DNA from: Pseudonocardia sp. ICBG1293
GTDB taxonomy: Bacteria > Actinomycetota > Actinomycetes > Mycobacteriales > Pseudonocardiaceae
Reading direction: 5' to 3'
Length of the DNA: 64,000 nt
NCBI RefSeq assembly: GCF_020131355.1
Contig: NZ_JAHLEL010000038.1
Location: forward strand, 310,001 to 374,000
Under the pieces are notes generated by a model, which was given only the letters and a program-made list of their open reading frames with translations, made no database searches and had not been told where the DNA came from. Below, piece after piece: positions 1-7,363 of the stretch. The position numbers were made by a program, and so were the translations under genes. The stretch's first letter is position 1, and every line of letters starts with the position of its first letter.

Positions 1-91
1 TCTAGTGTCGTCGGCACCAGGTGGAGCGCCACGCTCCCGACACAGACGCGTCGCGCGGGAGACCGCGGGCGGAACCGGAGGAGGTGACGAG

Positions 92-373
92 ATGGGCACG
101 ATCGACACGACCGACCTGATCGGCACCGCCCCGTCCGTCCCGGCCCCGGTGTGCGTCCCGGAGCAGACCGTCGTCGCCCACGCGGGCATCGCGGTCACCG
201 CGGAGTCCGGCGTCCGTCGTCGCCACCAGGGGGTGGCGCTGCTCGCGCCGTCGATGCTCCGCGCCACGGGTGAGGTGTACCCGCTGGGCGACATGCCGGT
301 CGCGGTCACCGGCGCGATCTTCGATGACAAGTGCACAGCTGCGTTCGTTCCCGGGCGCCGAGGGGGTACCTGA
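92..373 (+). CDS. Small hypothetical protein upstream of whiB7
   Basis: This 93-residue reading frame starts at an ATG preceded by a strong GGAGGAGG-type ribosome binding site at about 77-84. I do not recognise a family. The protein is alanine, valine and proline rich with two cysteines and no clear membrane segment. It ends just before a strong terminator at 399-447, so it could be a real short gene ended by that terminator, or part of the long leader that normally precedes whiB7. The good ribosome binding site favours a gene, while the odd C-terminus and the location keep confidence low. Confidence 0.4.
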   Translation: MGTIDTTDLIGTAPSVPAPVCVPEQTVVAHAGIAVTAESGVRRRHQGVALLAPSMLRATGEVYPLGDMPVAVTGAIFDDKCTAAFVPGRRGGT

Positions 374-398
374 CCCCCTCAGCACTCAGCGAGTCCCA

Positions 399-447
399 TC
401 GGGGCCGCGGAACCCACGCACACGGGTTCCGCGGCCCCGATTTTTTT
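399..447 (+). terminator. Strong Rho-independent terminator in the whiB7 leader
   Basis: A perfect 17-bp inverted repeat (399-415 with 424-440) has an 8-nt loop and is followed by seven T residues at 441-447. This is a textbook intrinsic terminator, which is rare in such GC-rich DNA. It lies 87 bp upstream of the whiB7 start, where characterised actinobacterial whiB7 genes carry a leader terminator used for attenuation. It may also simply end the small gene at 92-373. A weaker hairpin (360-366 with 374-380) sits just before it. Confidence 0.85.
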
Positions 448-470
448 GTCCCTGATTCCGTCCCGAAGAG

Positions 471-506
471 ATGACCCACTCTGACCAGACCGGTCCTGAC
501 CAGTAG
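471..506 (+). other. Candidate short upstream ORF in the whiB7 leader
   Basis: An 11-codon frame (MTHSDQTGPDQ) begins at ATG 471 behind a purine-rich GAAGAG stretch and stops at TAG 504-506, 28 bp before the whiB7 GTG. A second candidate leader frame, ATG 324 to TGA 455, runs straight through the terminator hairpin. Upstream ORFs are known in characterised whiB7 leaders and couple ribosome stalling to read-through. Which of these frames, if either, is translated here cannot be decided from the sequence alone. Confidence 0.3.
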
Positions 507-534
507 CAGAGAAGTTCGATCGAGGAGGTCGATC

Positions 535-918
535 GTGTACGTGCGATCCGTTCCGTGTGACGGCGGGATGATCACCGAACAGTCCGGCGGCGGCGCCGGA
601 CCCGACGAGGTGCGGCTGCGGTCGGTGCCGAGCGGGCCGTCCGGCCGTGGCTCGGCCCTGCCCTGCCGCAACGGCGACGCCGACCTGTGGTTCGCCGAGG
701 CCCCGGCCGAGCTGGAGGAGGCGAAGTCCCGCTGTGGGGGCTGTCCGTTCCGGCAGGCCTGCCTGGACGGTGCGCTGGAGCGCGCCGAGCCGTGGGGCGT
801 GTGGGGAGGCGAGATCTTCGACCACGGCCGGGTGATCCCGCGCAAGCGTCCGAGGGGGCGCCCCCGCAAGGCCGACCTGGAGCGCGACCGGGCACTCGCC
901 CTGGCCGCGAGCCGCTGA
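535..918 (+). CDS. whiB7: WhiB7-type iron-sulfur transcription factor
   Basis: This is a 127-residue WhiB-family protein that binds a [4Fe-4S] cluster and works with the primary sigma factor to induce intrinsic antibiotic resistance genes. The four cluster cysteines are at residues 44, 67, 70 and 76, the GVWGG turn is at 88-92, and an RGRPRK AT-hook at 107-112 marks the WhiB7 subclass. The GTG start is set by GAGGAGG at 522-528. The product is longer at its N-terminus than many WhiB7 proteins, so a downstream start is possible. The neighbouring ABC1 kinase to UPF0182 block matches the order around M. tuberculosis whiB7. Confidence 0.92.
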   Translation: MYVRSVPCDGGMITEQSGGGAGPDEVRLRSVPSGPSGRGSALPCRNGDADLWFAEAPAELEEAKSRCGGCPFRQACLDGALERAEPWGVWGGEIFDHGRVIPRKRPRGRPRKADLERDRALALAASR

Positions 919-985
919 ACACAGCCGTACCGGCGCGACCCGCGCCGCGGCACCGTCCGACCACCAGACCCGAGGAGACCGAGAC

Positions 986-1234
986 ATGAACGACCTGAAG
1001 CCGGCACCGGCCGTGCGACCGATCCCCCGCACCGACCGCTCGTCCCACCTCGTGAACCAGGAGAACGTGATGACGCTCATCCAGGAAGCGCTGGCGAGAT
1101 CCCATCAGCAGGAGGCGCAACGGGTGGCGGCCGAGCACCGGCTCGCCCGCCGGTACACCGCGGGCCGCGGCTGGACCCGGCTCGCGTCCTGGGCCGCCTC
1201 CCGCGCCGAACGGGCGCGGCTGCGCGCCGGCTGA
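986..1234 (+). CDS. Small basic hypothetical protein
   Basis: This is an 82-residue frame with an ATG start behind a GAGGAG-type ribosome binding site, 67 bp after whiB7. The C-terminal half is strongly basic and predicted helical, with alternating Arg, Ala and Glu. The N-terminal 28 residues are proline rich, and an internal ATG at 1070 would give a 54-residue form starting MTLIQEALARS, which looks more like the compact helical peptides common in actinomycetes. No function can be assigned. It is probably co-transcribed with whiB7 and ends before the hairpin at 1291-1327. Confidence 0.5.
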   Translation: MNDLKPAPAVRPIPRTDRSSHLVNQENVMTLIQEALARSHQQEAQRVAAEHRLARRYTAGRGWTRLASWAASRAERARLRAG

Positions 1235-1290
1235 TCCCGTCCCGGACCCGGTCGGCCCGGCTGCCGAGCAGCCGGTCCGGCCGGCCCGGA

Positions 1291-1327
1291 CCGTGCCCCG
1301 TCCGGACCTCGTCCGGGCGGGGCACCG
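1291..1327. terminator. GC-rich hairpin between convergent genes
   Basis: An imperfect inverted repeat (1291-1307 with 1311-1327, 15 of 17 positions paired) has a 3-nt loop and lies between the small basic gene ending at 1234 and the VOC gene ending at 1412. It has no T-tract, as is common for actinobacterial terminators, and could serve both converging transcripts. Confidence 0.5.
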
Positions 1328-1411
1328 TCGCGTCCGGGGCCTGCGGACCCGCCGGCGGGGAGGGGCCGCACCCCGCTCCTGCTCTGCTCACCGTCGCGCA
1401 ACACCCCCGGG

Positions 1412-1828
1412 TCAGGGCGCCGCGGTGCCGGCGAAGGCGGTGGCGAAGTCGGCCGACGGTGCGATCTCGGTGATCACGTCGACCAGCACCCCGTCCGGCC
1501 CCGCGACGACGAAGTGCCGCTGCCCGAAGTCCTCGTCGCGCACCGGCAGCAGGGCCTCCAGGCCGCCGTGGACCACGAGGCGGTCCCACTCGGCGTCGAC
1601 GTCGTCGACCTCCAGGTTCACCAGCATCCCGCCGGCCGACCGGCCGCGGTACGCCGCGGGGATCGTCGGATGGTCCCGGTCGAGGACGGCCAGCTCGAAG
1701 CGCCCGCGGCGCAGGCTGACGTACCAGTCGGTGTCGAAGACGATCTCGAAGTCCATCGGGCCGGTCCAGAACGCGCGGGCGGCCGGGACGTCGGCCGTCG
1801 CGAGGACCGGGTAGCAGCTGTGGAGCAC
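1412..1828 (-). CDS. VOC (glyoxalase/bleomycin-resistance fold) protein
   Basis: This 138-residue protein is the length of a single vicinal-oxygen-chelate module. It shows the usual pattern: a first strand with SCYPVLATADVPAARAFW, a middle NLEVDDVDAEWDRLV helix and a closing strand with GPDGVLVDVITE. Family members are small-molecule lyases, dioxygenases or drug-binding proteins, and the substrate cannot be read here. The start is GTG 1828 behind GGGAGGG. It is divergent from a TetR regulator, with two perfect palindromes between the starts, so it is very likely the regulator's target. Confidence 0.85.
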   Translation of the reverse strand: MLHSCYPVLATADVPAARAFWTGPMDFEIVFDTDWYVSLRRGRFELAVLDRDHPTIPAAYRGRSAGGMLVNLEVDDVDAEWDRLVVHGGLEALLPVRDEDFGQRHFVVAGPDGVLVDVITEIAPSADFATAFAGTAAP

Positions 1829-1850
1829 GGCACCCTCCCATTTCGCATAC

Positions 1851-1875
1851 CGTCAGTACGCGAAACGTACTGACG
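1851..1875. promoter_or_regulatory. TetR operator palindrome 1
   Basis: CGTCAGTACG and CGTACTGACG form a perfect 10-bp inverted repeat separated by CGAAA. It lies between the divergent VOC and TetR starts and is the best candidate operator for the TetR protein at 1907. Confidence 0.75.
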
Positions 1876-1891
1876 TACCATCGGTACGTCA
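1871..1891. promoter_or_regulatory. TetR operator palindrome 2
   Basis: TGACGTACC-ATC-GGTACGTCA is a perfect 9-bp inverted repeat with a 3-bp centre. It overlaps the right edge of palindrome 1 and shares its GTAC core. It sits 15 bp before the likely TetR start, so binding here would give autorepression. Confidence 0.7.
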
Positions 1892-1906
1892 ACGACGGAG
1901 GTGTGT

Positions 1907-2584
1907 GTGGGAGTCCGGTCGGACCAGCGTCAGCGGACCCGGCAGGCGTTGCTGGACGAGGCGGAGCGTCTGTTCACCCGCGACGGGTACGGAGCCGTCG
2001 GGCTGCCGGCGGTCGTCACCGGGGCCGGGGTGACCAAGGGGGCGCTCTATCACCAGTTCGACGGCAAGGCGGCGCTCTTCGCCGCCGTCCTGGAGCGGGT
2101 GGCGGGCCGGGTCGCGGACCGCGTGGTGGACGCGGCCGAGGCGGTACCCGACCCGTGGGGGCGGCTCGTCGCCGGGTGCCGGGCGTTCCTCGACGCCAGT
2201 ACGGAGCCGTCGGCGGCCCGCATCATGCTGGTCGACGGGCCCGCCGTCCTGGGCTGGGCGCGCTGGCGCGAGCTCGACGCCGACGCGTCCGGGCGACACC
2301 TCGCCGAGGCGCTGACCGACCTGGTCGAGCGCGGGGAGCTGGCGGTCCAGCCGGTGGAGCCGCTGGCCCGGCTGTTGTCGGGGGCGATGAACGAGCTCGC
2401 GATGTGGCTCGCGGAGCCCGGCCCCGCCGAGCGGGAGTGCTCCGGGACCGGGGCCGGCCCGTCCGGGGCCGCCCCCGCGGCCGGCGGGTGGGACCGCGAT
2501 CGGAGCGGCGCCCGGGAGGCCGACCGGACCGCGGCCCGGGCTGCGCTCGACCGGATGCTCGACGGGCTCCGCGTCCGTTCCTGA
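1907..2584 (+). CDS. TetR/AcrR-family transcriptional regulator
   Basis: The N-terminus carries a TetR DNA-binding domain (RTRQALLDEAERLFTRDGYG, then VTKGALYHQFDGKAALF), followed by a divergent ligand-binding domain with an Ala/Gly-rich insert near residue 185. The frame is open from GTG 1901; GTG 1907 has the better 6-nt spacing from GACGGAG and is used here. It is divergent from the VOC gene across two palindromes, which suggests it represses that gene and itself. The ligand is unknown. Confidence 0.88.
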   Translation: MGVRSDQRQRTRQALLDEAERLFTRDGYGAVGLPAVVTGAGVTKGALYHQFDGKAALFAAVLERVAGRVADRVVDAAEAVPDPWGRLVAGCRAFLDASTEPSAARIMLVDGPAVLGWARWRELDADASGRHLAEALTDLVERGELAVQPVEPLARLLSGAMNELAMWLAEPGPAERECSGTGAGPSGAAPAAGGWDRDRSGAREADRTAARAALDRMLDGLRVRS

Positions 2585-2693
2585 CCCGCGGGCCCCGGGG
2601 CGGTCGCGGCGCGGGCCGGCTGCTGCGCAGCGGTGAGCGGAGCACAGCCACGAGAGGACACCCCGCCCGGAGGACGGGGGTGACGGGCACGGG

Positions 2694-4025
2694 TCAGCCG
2701 GTCGGGGCGTCCGGCTCGAACATCTCCGGCTGCCACTCGGCGACGATCTCCCGCAGTTGCACGTGGGAGTCCAGCTGGCACAGGATGCCGACGGTCCCCA
2801 TCGTCACCCGGTGCACGAGCAGGAACCGCGGCGGCAGGTTCAGCGACCGTCCGATCGCCGCCTCGGGGCTGCGCAGGTCACCGACCCGCTCGGCCTGCTT
2901 CTGGATCCACCGGCGGCTGAAATGGAACGACTCGGTCCCCAACGGCTCGGTGAACGGTGCGAGGTAACCGAGGATCTGCTCGGAGTCGATCCGGGCGCCG
3001 TCACGGACGAACCCGGCCGAGCGCATCAGGGCCATCAGGTCACCGCTGCGCCCGTGGAGCGCGTACTTGGTCATCGTGACGAGCTCGGGGGGCATGCCGT
3101 CGGGCATCCGCGCGACGGCGCCGAAGTCGAGGACGAGCAGGCGACCGTCGTCGAGGATCCCGAAGTTGCCGGGGTGCGGGTCGGCGTGCAGCAGGTGCGC
3201 GCGGTCCGGCGCCGAGTAGTGGAACCGGGCGAGCTGGTTGCCCGCGTGGTCGCGCTCCTCGCGGCTGCCCTCGCGGATGACCGACGCCAGCGGACGGCCC
3301 TGTACCCACTCGGTGATGACGGCCTTCGGTGCCGATCCGACCACGCGCGGGATCTTCACGTCCGGGTCGTCCTCGTAGAACGCGGCGAACTCGCGCTGGT
3401 AGGCGGCCTCGTCCCGGTAGTCGAGCTCCTCCTCCATGCGGTCCTTGAGCTCCGCGACCAGCGGCTTGATCTCCATGCCGGGGACCAGCGGCTGCAGGAT
3501 CCGGCTCATCCGCCCGAGCTGGCGCAGGTCCGAGCGCAACGCCTCCTCGGCCCCGGGGTACTGCACCTTGACCGCGACCTCGCGGCCGTCGCGCTTCCAG
3601 ACCGCGCGGTGCACCTGGCCGATGCTCGCCGAGGCGGCCGGGGTCTCGTCGAAGTCGGAGAACCGGGACCGCCAGGACCGCCCGAACTGCTGGGTGAGCA
3701 TGTAGTCGACGTCGGTCATGGGCATGGGCGGCGCCGCCGACTGCAGCTTGGTGAGCGCCTCGCGGTAGGGCTCGGCGTACTCGTCGGGCACGGCCGCCTC
3801 GAACACGCTCAGCGCCTGCCCGAACTTCATCGCGCCGCCCTTGAGCTCGCCGAGCACCTCGAACAGCTGCTCGGCGCTCTTGGCCGCGAGCTGGGCCGCG
3901 ATCTCGTCGCGGTCGCCACCGGTGAGGCGGCGCCCGAACCCCGCTGCGGCACGTCCGGCGACGCCGAGCGGGAGGCCGGCGAGCTTGGCGGTGCGCGAGG
4001 CGGTTCGTCGGGGAATGTCGCTCAC
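2694..4025 (-). CDS. ABC1/UbiB-family atypical protein kinase (AarF-like)
   Basis: This 443-residue protein carries the ABC1 hallmarks: the KxGQ-type motif MKFGQALS at about 67-73, the Ala-rich loop ASIGQVHR near 133-140, the lysine of AVKVQYP at about 153, the HADPHPGNF catalytic loop and the DFGA metal motif. The family consists of protein-kinase-like ATPases linked to lipid and quinone metabolism. The GTG at 4023-4025 gives the natural MSDIPRRTA start; the open frame runs further upstream without support. It overlaps the end of the next gene by 4 bp. The position two genes from whiB7 matches Rv3197. Confidence 0.88.
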   Translation of the reverse strand: MSDIPRRTASRTAKLAGLPLGVAGRAAAGFGRRLTGGDRDEIAAQLAAKSAEQLFEVLGELKGGAMKFGQALSVFEAAVPDEYAEPYREALTKLQSAAPPMPMTDVDYMLTQQFGRSWRSRFSDFDETPAASASIGQVHRAVWKRDGREVAVKVQYPGAEEALRSDLRQLGRMSRILQPLVPGMEIKPLVAELKDRMEEELDYRDEAAYQREFAAFYEDDPDVKIPRVVGSAPKAVITEWVQGRPLASVIREGSREERDHAGNQLARFHYSAPDRAHLLHADPHPGNFGILDDGRLLVLDFGAVARMPDGMPPELVTMTKYALHGRSGDLMALMRSAGFVRDGARIDSEQILGYLAPFTEPLGTESFHFSRRWIQKQAERVGDLRSPEAAIGRSLNLPPRFLLVHRVTMGTVGILCQLDSHVQLREIVAEWQPEMFEPDAPTG

Positions 4026-4981
4026 ACCGTGATTGTCCACCCCGGCGGGGGAGTCGCGCACGGCGCGGTGGACCCCGGTGCGCCGTCCGGTACCCCCGCA
4101 GTCGCTGTGCCGCAGGGACAACCGGGCCGTACGAAGCCCGGCCGGGTGACGACCGTCGCGGCCTCCGGATCGAGCTCCAGCGCCGCTCCCCACGACGCGG
4201 GCGGCCGGCCACCGCGGACCGGCCCGTCGACGGCGGCGAGCACCTGGCCGACCGCGACGGCGGCCGTCGCGACCAGGACGTGCGGCGCCGCCGACGACCT
4301 TCCGCGGGCCGCGCCGGGCACCCCGGCGCAGGCGGCGCACGGCCCGCGTCCCGGCAGGACCAGCGGCCCGACCACGCCGCAGCCGTCGCGCAGGGTCACG
4401 AACAGATGCTCCACCGGGCCCTCCGGCGGGACCGGCCCGTCGCCGACGAGCACCACCAGGTCCGCGGGCACCCGCCGGGGCGGATCGGTGTCGACGCCGC
4501 CGTCGCGCAGGAACGCCCGCAGCCGGGCACCGCGGTCCCGGCCCGGTCCCACCGGCAGCCCTGCCGGGATGTCGTCGGCACCCGTCACCCCGCTCACCTG
4601 CGGAGACAGCTGACCGATCCCGGCCATCGCCAGCCCGGTGACGACCCCCACGGCGAGCGCGTCGTCACCGCGCACCTCCACCAGCGTGCTCTGCCTGCGC
4701 CGCCGCACCCGGTCCTCGACGTCCGCGTCGGCGAGCAGCCCGCCCCGCCACAGCACGGCGAGCAGCACCGCGACCTCGTCGTCGCCGTGGGTGAGCGCGT
4801 CGGTCGGGCACGGACCGGCGGCGAGCCGGTCCACCGCGGCGACCGCGGCCGCGGACAGGTCCTCCAGCAGCCGGGCCCGGGGCGGCGCCGACCCGATCCG
4901 GCGGCCGCGCGGCCCGGCCGCGGACACGGAGAGGTGGGCGGCGAGCACGAGGCGAGGGGGCAGTCCGGTCACCGGCGCCAC
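4022..4981 (-). CDS. ThiF-like / cyclodehydratase-like protein of unknown function
   Basis: This 319-residue protein corresponds in position to M. tuberculosis Rv3196. The C-terminal half contains GPCAACAG near residue 215 and a later CPCG, a CxxC...CxC arrangement like the zinc site of E1-like and azoline-cyclodehydratase proteins. It lacks a clear GxGxxG nucleotide-binding motif, so it is probably not an active adenylyltransferase. Its stop overlaps the ABC1 kinase start by 4 bp, implying one operon. The function is not known, and the family call rests on the cysteine pattern and synteny. Confidence 0.65.
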   Translation of the reverse strand: MAPVTGLPPRLVLAAHLSVSAAGPRGRRIGSAPPRARLLEDLSAAAVAAVDRLAAGPCPTDALTHGDDEVAVLLAVLWRGGLLADADVEDRVRRRRQSTLVEVRGDDALAVGVVTGLAMAGIGQLSPQVSGVTGADDIPAGLPVGPGRDRGARLRAFLRDGGVDTDPPRRVPADLVVLVGDGPVPPEGPVEHLFVTLRDGCGVVGPLVLPGRGPCAACAGVPGAARGRSSAAPHVLVATAAVAVGQVLAAVDGPVRGGRPPASWGAALELDPEAATVVTRPGFVRPGCPCGTATAGVPDGAPGSTAPCATPPPGWTITV

Positions 4982-5051
4982 GGTGCCCGCACCGCCCGGC
5001 GACGGGAGCCGAACGCGTCCGCGCCGTTCGCACGCGCGAACCGGGGCGGCC

Positions 5052-5057
5052 TACCCT
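5052..5057 (+). promoter_or_regulatory. -10 element TACCCT of a leaderless gene
   Basis: TACCCT fits the actinobacterial TANNNT -10 consensus and ends 6 nt before the ATG at 5064, leaving no room for a ribosome binding site, so the transcript is probably leaderless. Confidence 0.55.
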
Positions 5058-5063
5058 GGACCC

Positions 5064-5702
5064 ATGGCGAGTCCCCCGGTAGAGGTCCGACGCAGCGCCC
5101 GCCGGAAGCGCATGGTCAGTGCCCGGCGGGAGGGGGAACGGCTCGTCGTGTTCATCCCCGGCTGGATGTCGGCCGAGCAGGAACGCGACTGGGTCGCGGA
5201 GATGGTCAAGCGGGTCGAGGCGAGCGAGGCCCGCCGCCGCTCGCCGGGCCGCAACAACGACGAGGCCCTGATGCGCCGCGGCCAGGAGCTCTCGACCCGC
5301 TGGCTGGAGGGGCGCGCGCGGCCCTCGTCGATCCGGTGGGTGCCGGTCATGCGCACACGCTGGGCGTCCTGCACCCCCGACGACGCCACGATCCGGATCA
5401 GCGAGCGGCTGCGGGACGCGCCGGGCTGGGTCGTCGACTACGTGCTGGTCCACGAGCTGGCCCACCTGCTGTCCGCCGCGCACGACGAGGTCTTCTGGTC
5501 CTGGGTGCACCGCTATCCGCGCACCGAGCGGGCCATCGGCTACCTCGAGGGCCTCAACGCCGCCGCCGAACTCGGCATCACCGGGGTCGACGGCGACCCC
5601 GACACCGCCGACGGGACCGACGGGCCCGTGGGCGAGCGGGAGGTCGGCGGGTTCGGCGGGACCGGCCCCGGGATGGAGCCGGTCCGCGCGACCGGGACCT
5701 GA
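5064..5702 (+). CDS. YgjP-like (WLM/DUF45) metallopeptidase domain protein
   Basis: This 212-residue protein has a gluzincin-type HELAH motif (YVLVHELAHLL) at about residue 134, preceded by the RWASCTPDDATIRIS strand and followed by FWSWVHRYPRTERAIGYL. That is the YgjP/DUF45 layout of zinc-dependent peptidases. The C-terminal 35 residues are Gly/Asp rich and look disordered. It is divergent from the ThiF-like gene and lies inside the conserved whiB7-UPF0182 block. The start is set by a leaderless -10 element. The substrate is unknown. Confidence 0.85.
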   Translation: MASPPVEVRRSARRKRMVSARREGERLVVFIPGWMSAEQERDWVAEMVKRVEASEARRRSPGRNNDEALMRRGQELSTRWLEGRARPSSIRWVPVMRTRWASCTPDDATIRISERLRDAPGWVVDYVLVHELAHLLSAAHDEVFWSWVHRYPRTERAIGYLEGLNAAAELGITGVDGDPDTADGTDGPVGEREVGGFGGTGPGMEPVRATGT

Positions 5703-5709
5703 GCCGCGC

Positions 5710-7266
5710 TCAGGAGGTCTTCCCGTCCTCGCCGTCGGGGTCCTCGGCCGGCGGGTCCTCCGGCGACTCGGCCCGCTCCTTCTCCGCGTCGGCCGCCATC
5801 TGGCGCTCCAGCTCGGCGATCGGGTCGTCCGGGACGGCACCGCCGGACGCGTCGCCGCGCACGAACGCGGCCGGGTCGTCCAGGTCCTCGGCCGAGGGGA
5901 TCAGGTCCGGGTGGGCCCAGACCGCGTCGCGGCCCTCGATGCCCCGCTCGGTGCCCAGCAGCTTCCACAGGTCGGCGGCCGCCCGCAGCTTCCGCGGCCG
6001 CAGCTCCAGCCCGACGATCGTCGCGAACGCCTGCTCCGCGGGCCCGCCGGAGGCACGGCGGCGGCGCATCGTCTCGCGCATCGCCTCGGCGCCGGGCAGC
6101 CGTTCGGTCAGCGCCTCGGCGACGACGGTGTCCACCCAGCCCTCGATGAGGGCAAGCAGGGTCTCCAGCCGCGCCAGTGCCGCCTTCTGGGCCGGGGTGT
6201 CCTCCGGCTCGAACATGCCCGACTGCATGGCCTCCTGGATCGACTCCGGGTTCGACGGGTCGATCCCACGGGCGAGCTCCTCGATCCGCGAGGTGTCCAC
6301 CGTGATGCCGCGGGCGTACTCCTCGACCGCGCCGAGCAGCCGCTCGCGCAGCCAGTGCACGTGGGTGAACAGCCGCTGGTGGGCGGCCTCCCGCGCGGCG
6401 AGGAAGAGCGTGACCTCGCCGGCCGGGCGGTCCAGCCCCTCGGTGAACCGGGCGACGGCCTCCGGCAGCAGCGCGGACGCCCGCTCCGGGCCGACCGGGA
6501 TGCCGAGCTCGGTCGAGGTCAGCACCTCCTTGCCGAGCTGGGCCAGGCCCTGGCCCAGCTGGCTGCCGAACGCCATCCCGCCCATCTTGCCCAGCATGCC
6601 GAGCATCGGGCCCGCCGCGCCGCGGACCTCCTCGGGCAGCCCCTCGACCCAGGCCGAGGACAGCCGCGTCGCCACCGGGTCGCAGAGCCGCTTCCAGGTC
6701 GGCATGCCCGCCCGCACCCAGTCCGAGGGCGTCCAGGCCTTCACCTCGCCGCCGGAGGAGGGGAACGACGTCGCCGGGTCGAGCCACAGCTCCGCCAGCT
6801 TCACGGCCTCGGAGACCCCGCTGCGCTGGGCGTCGGTGAGCGACGACGTCGACTGCGCGAGCTGCTGGGTGGCGATCCGGGCGGCGAGCTCGTAGTCGAC
6901 GGGGCCGCCGTCGCCGGAGCCGCTGCCGGACAGCATCTGACCGAGCTGGGACAGCATCTGCCCGAGCTGGCTCATGTCGAACTGGCCCCCGCCGGGCATC
7001 CCCGGCATGCCGGGGATGCCGCCCATGCCGAACGCGGCGAACGGGTTCTGGGCGCCGCCGCCGGACGCCCCCGAGGGGTCGTCGGACTGCGGGTGCGGCC
7101 CGAAACCGAACGGGTCCTTCGGGCCCTCGTGCTCGCCCTTGCCGTCCCTGCCCGACGTACCCCCGTCCTTGCCGGAGGCGTCGCCGGAACCCGAGTCGGG
7201 CTGGTCGCCGGGCTCGCGGTCGCGGTCACGGTCGGCGGGGCCGAAGCCGAAGGGGACGTCGCTCAT
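5710..7266 (-). CDS. DUF2342 family zinc-dependent metalloprotease-like protein
   Basis: This 518-residue protein begins with a long Asp/Gly/Ser-rich low-complexity stretch of about 85 residues and a short Gly/Met-rich segment (GMGGIPGMPGMPGGG), followed by the helical DUF2342 domain. The AAREAAHQRLFTHVHWLRERL helix near residue 290 is the family's EAAH motif, a variant of the gluzincin motif. It matches Rv3195 in position. The ATG at 7266 is preferred to the in-frame 7275 because MSDVPFGFG is the usual family start. Proteolytic activity is predicted from the family only. Confidence 0.85.
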   Translation of the reverse strand: MSDVPFGFGPADRDRDREPGDQPDSGSGDASGKDGGTSGRDGKGEHEGPKDPFGFGPHPQSDDPSGASGGGAQNPFAAFGMGGIPGMPGMPGGGQFDMSQLGQMLSQLGQMLSGSGSGDGGPVDYELAARIATQQLAQSTSSLTDAQRSGVSEAVKLAELWLDPATSFPSSGGEVKAWTPSDWVRAGMPTWKRLCDPVATRLSSAWVEGLPEEVRGAAGPMLGMLGKMGGMAFGSQLGQGLAQLGKEVLTSTELGIPVGPERASALLPEAVARFTEGLDRPAGEVTLFLAAREAAHQRLFTHVHWLRERLLGAVEEYARGITVDTSRIEELARGIDPSNPESIQEAMQSGMFEPEDTPAQKAALARLETLLALIEGWVDTVVAEALTERLPGAEAMRETMRRRRASGGPAEQAFATIVGLELRPRKLRAAADLWKLLGTERGIEGRDAVWAHPDLIPSAEDLDDPAAFVRGDASGGAVPDDPIAELERQMAADAEKERAESPEDPPAEDPDGEDGKTS

Positions 7267-7363
7267 GGCGTCCACCGTACGCGGGGCCGGGGGGGCGTCG
7301 CCGCCCCGACTGCAGGTGGATCGGGCCTGGTGGGGCCGTGTTCGCTCCGAGCGGATCGGGGAA

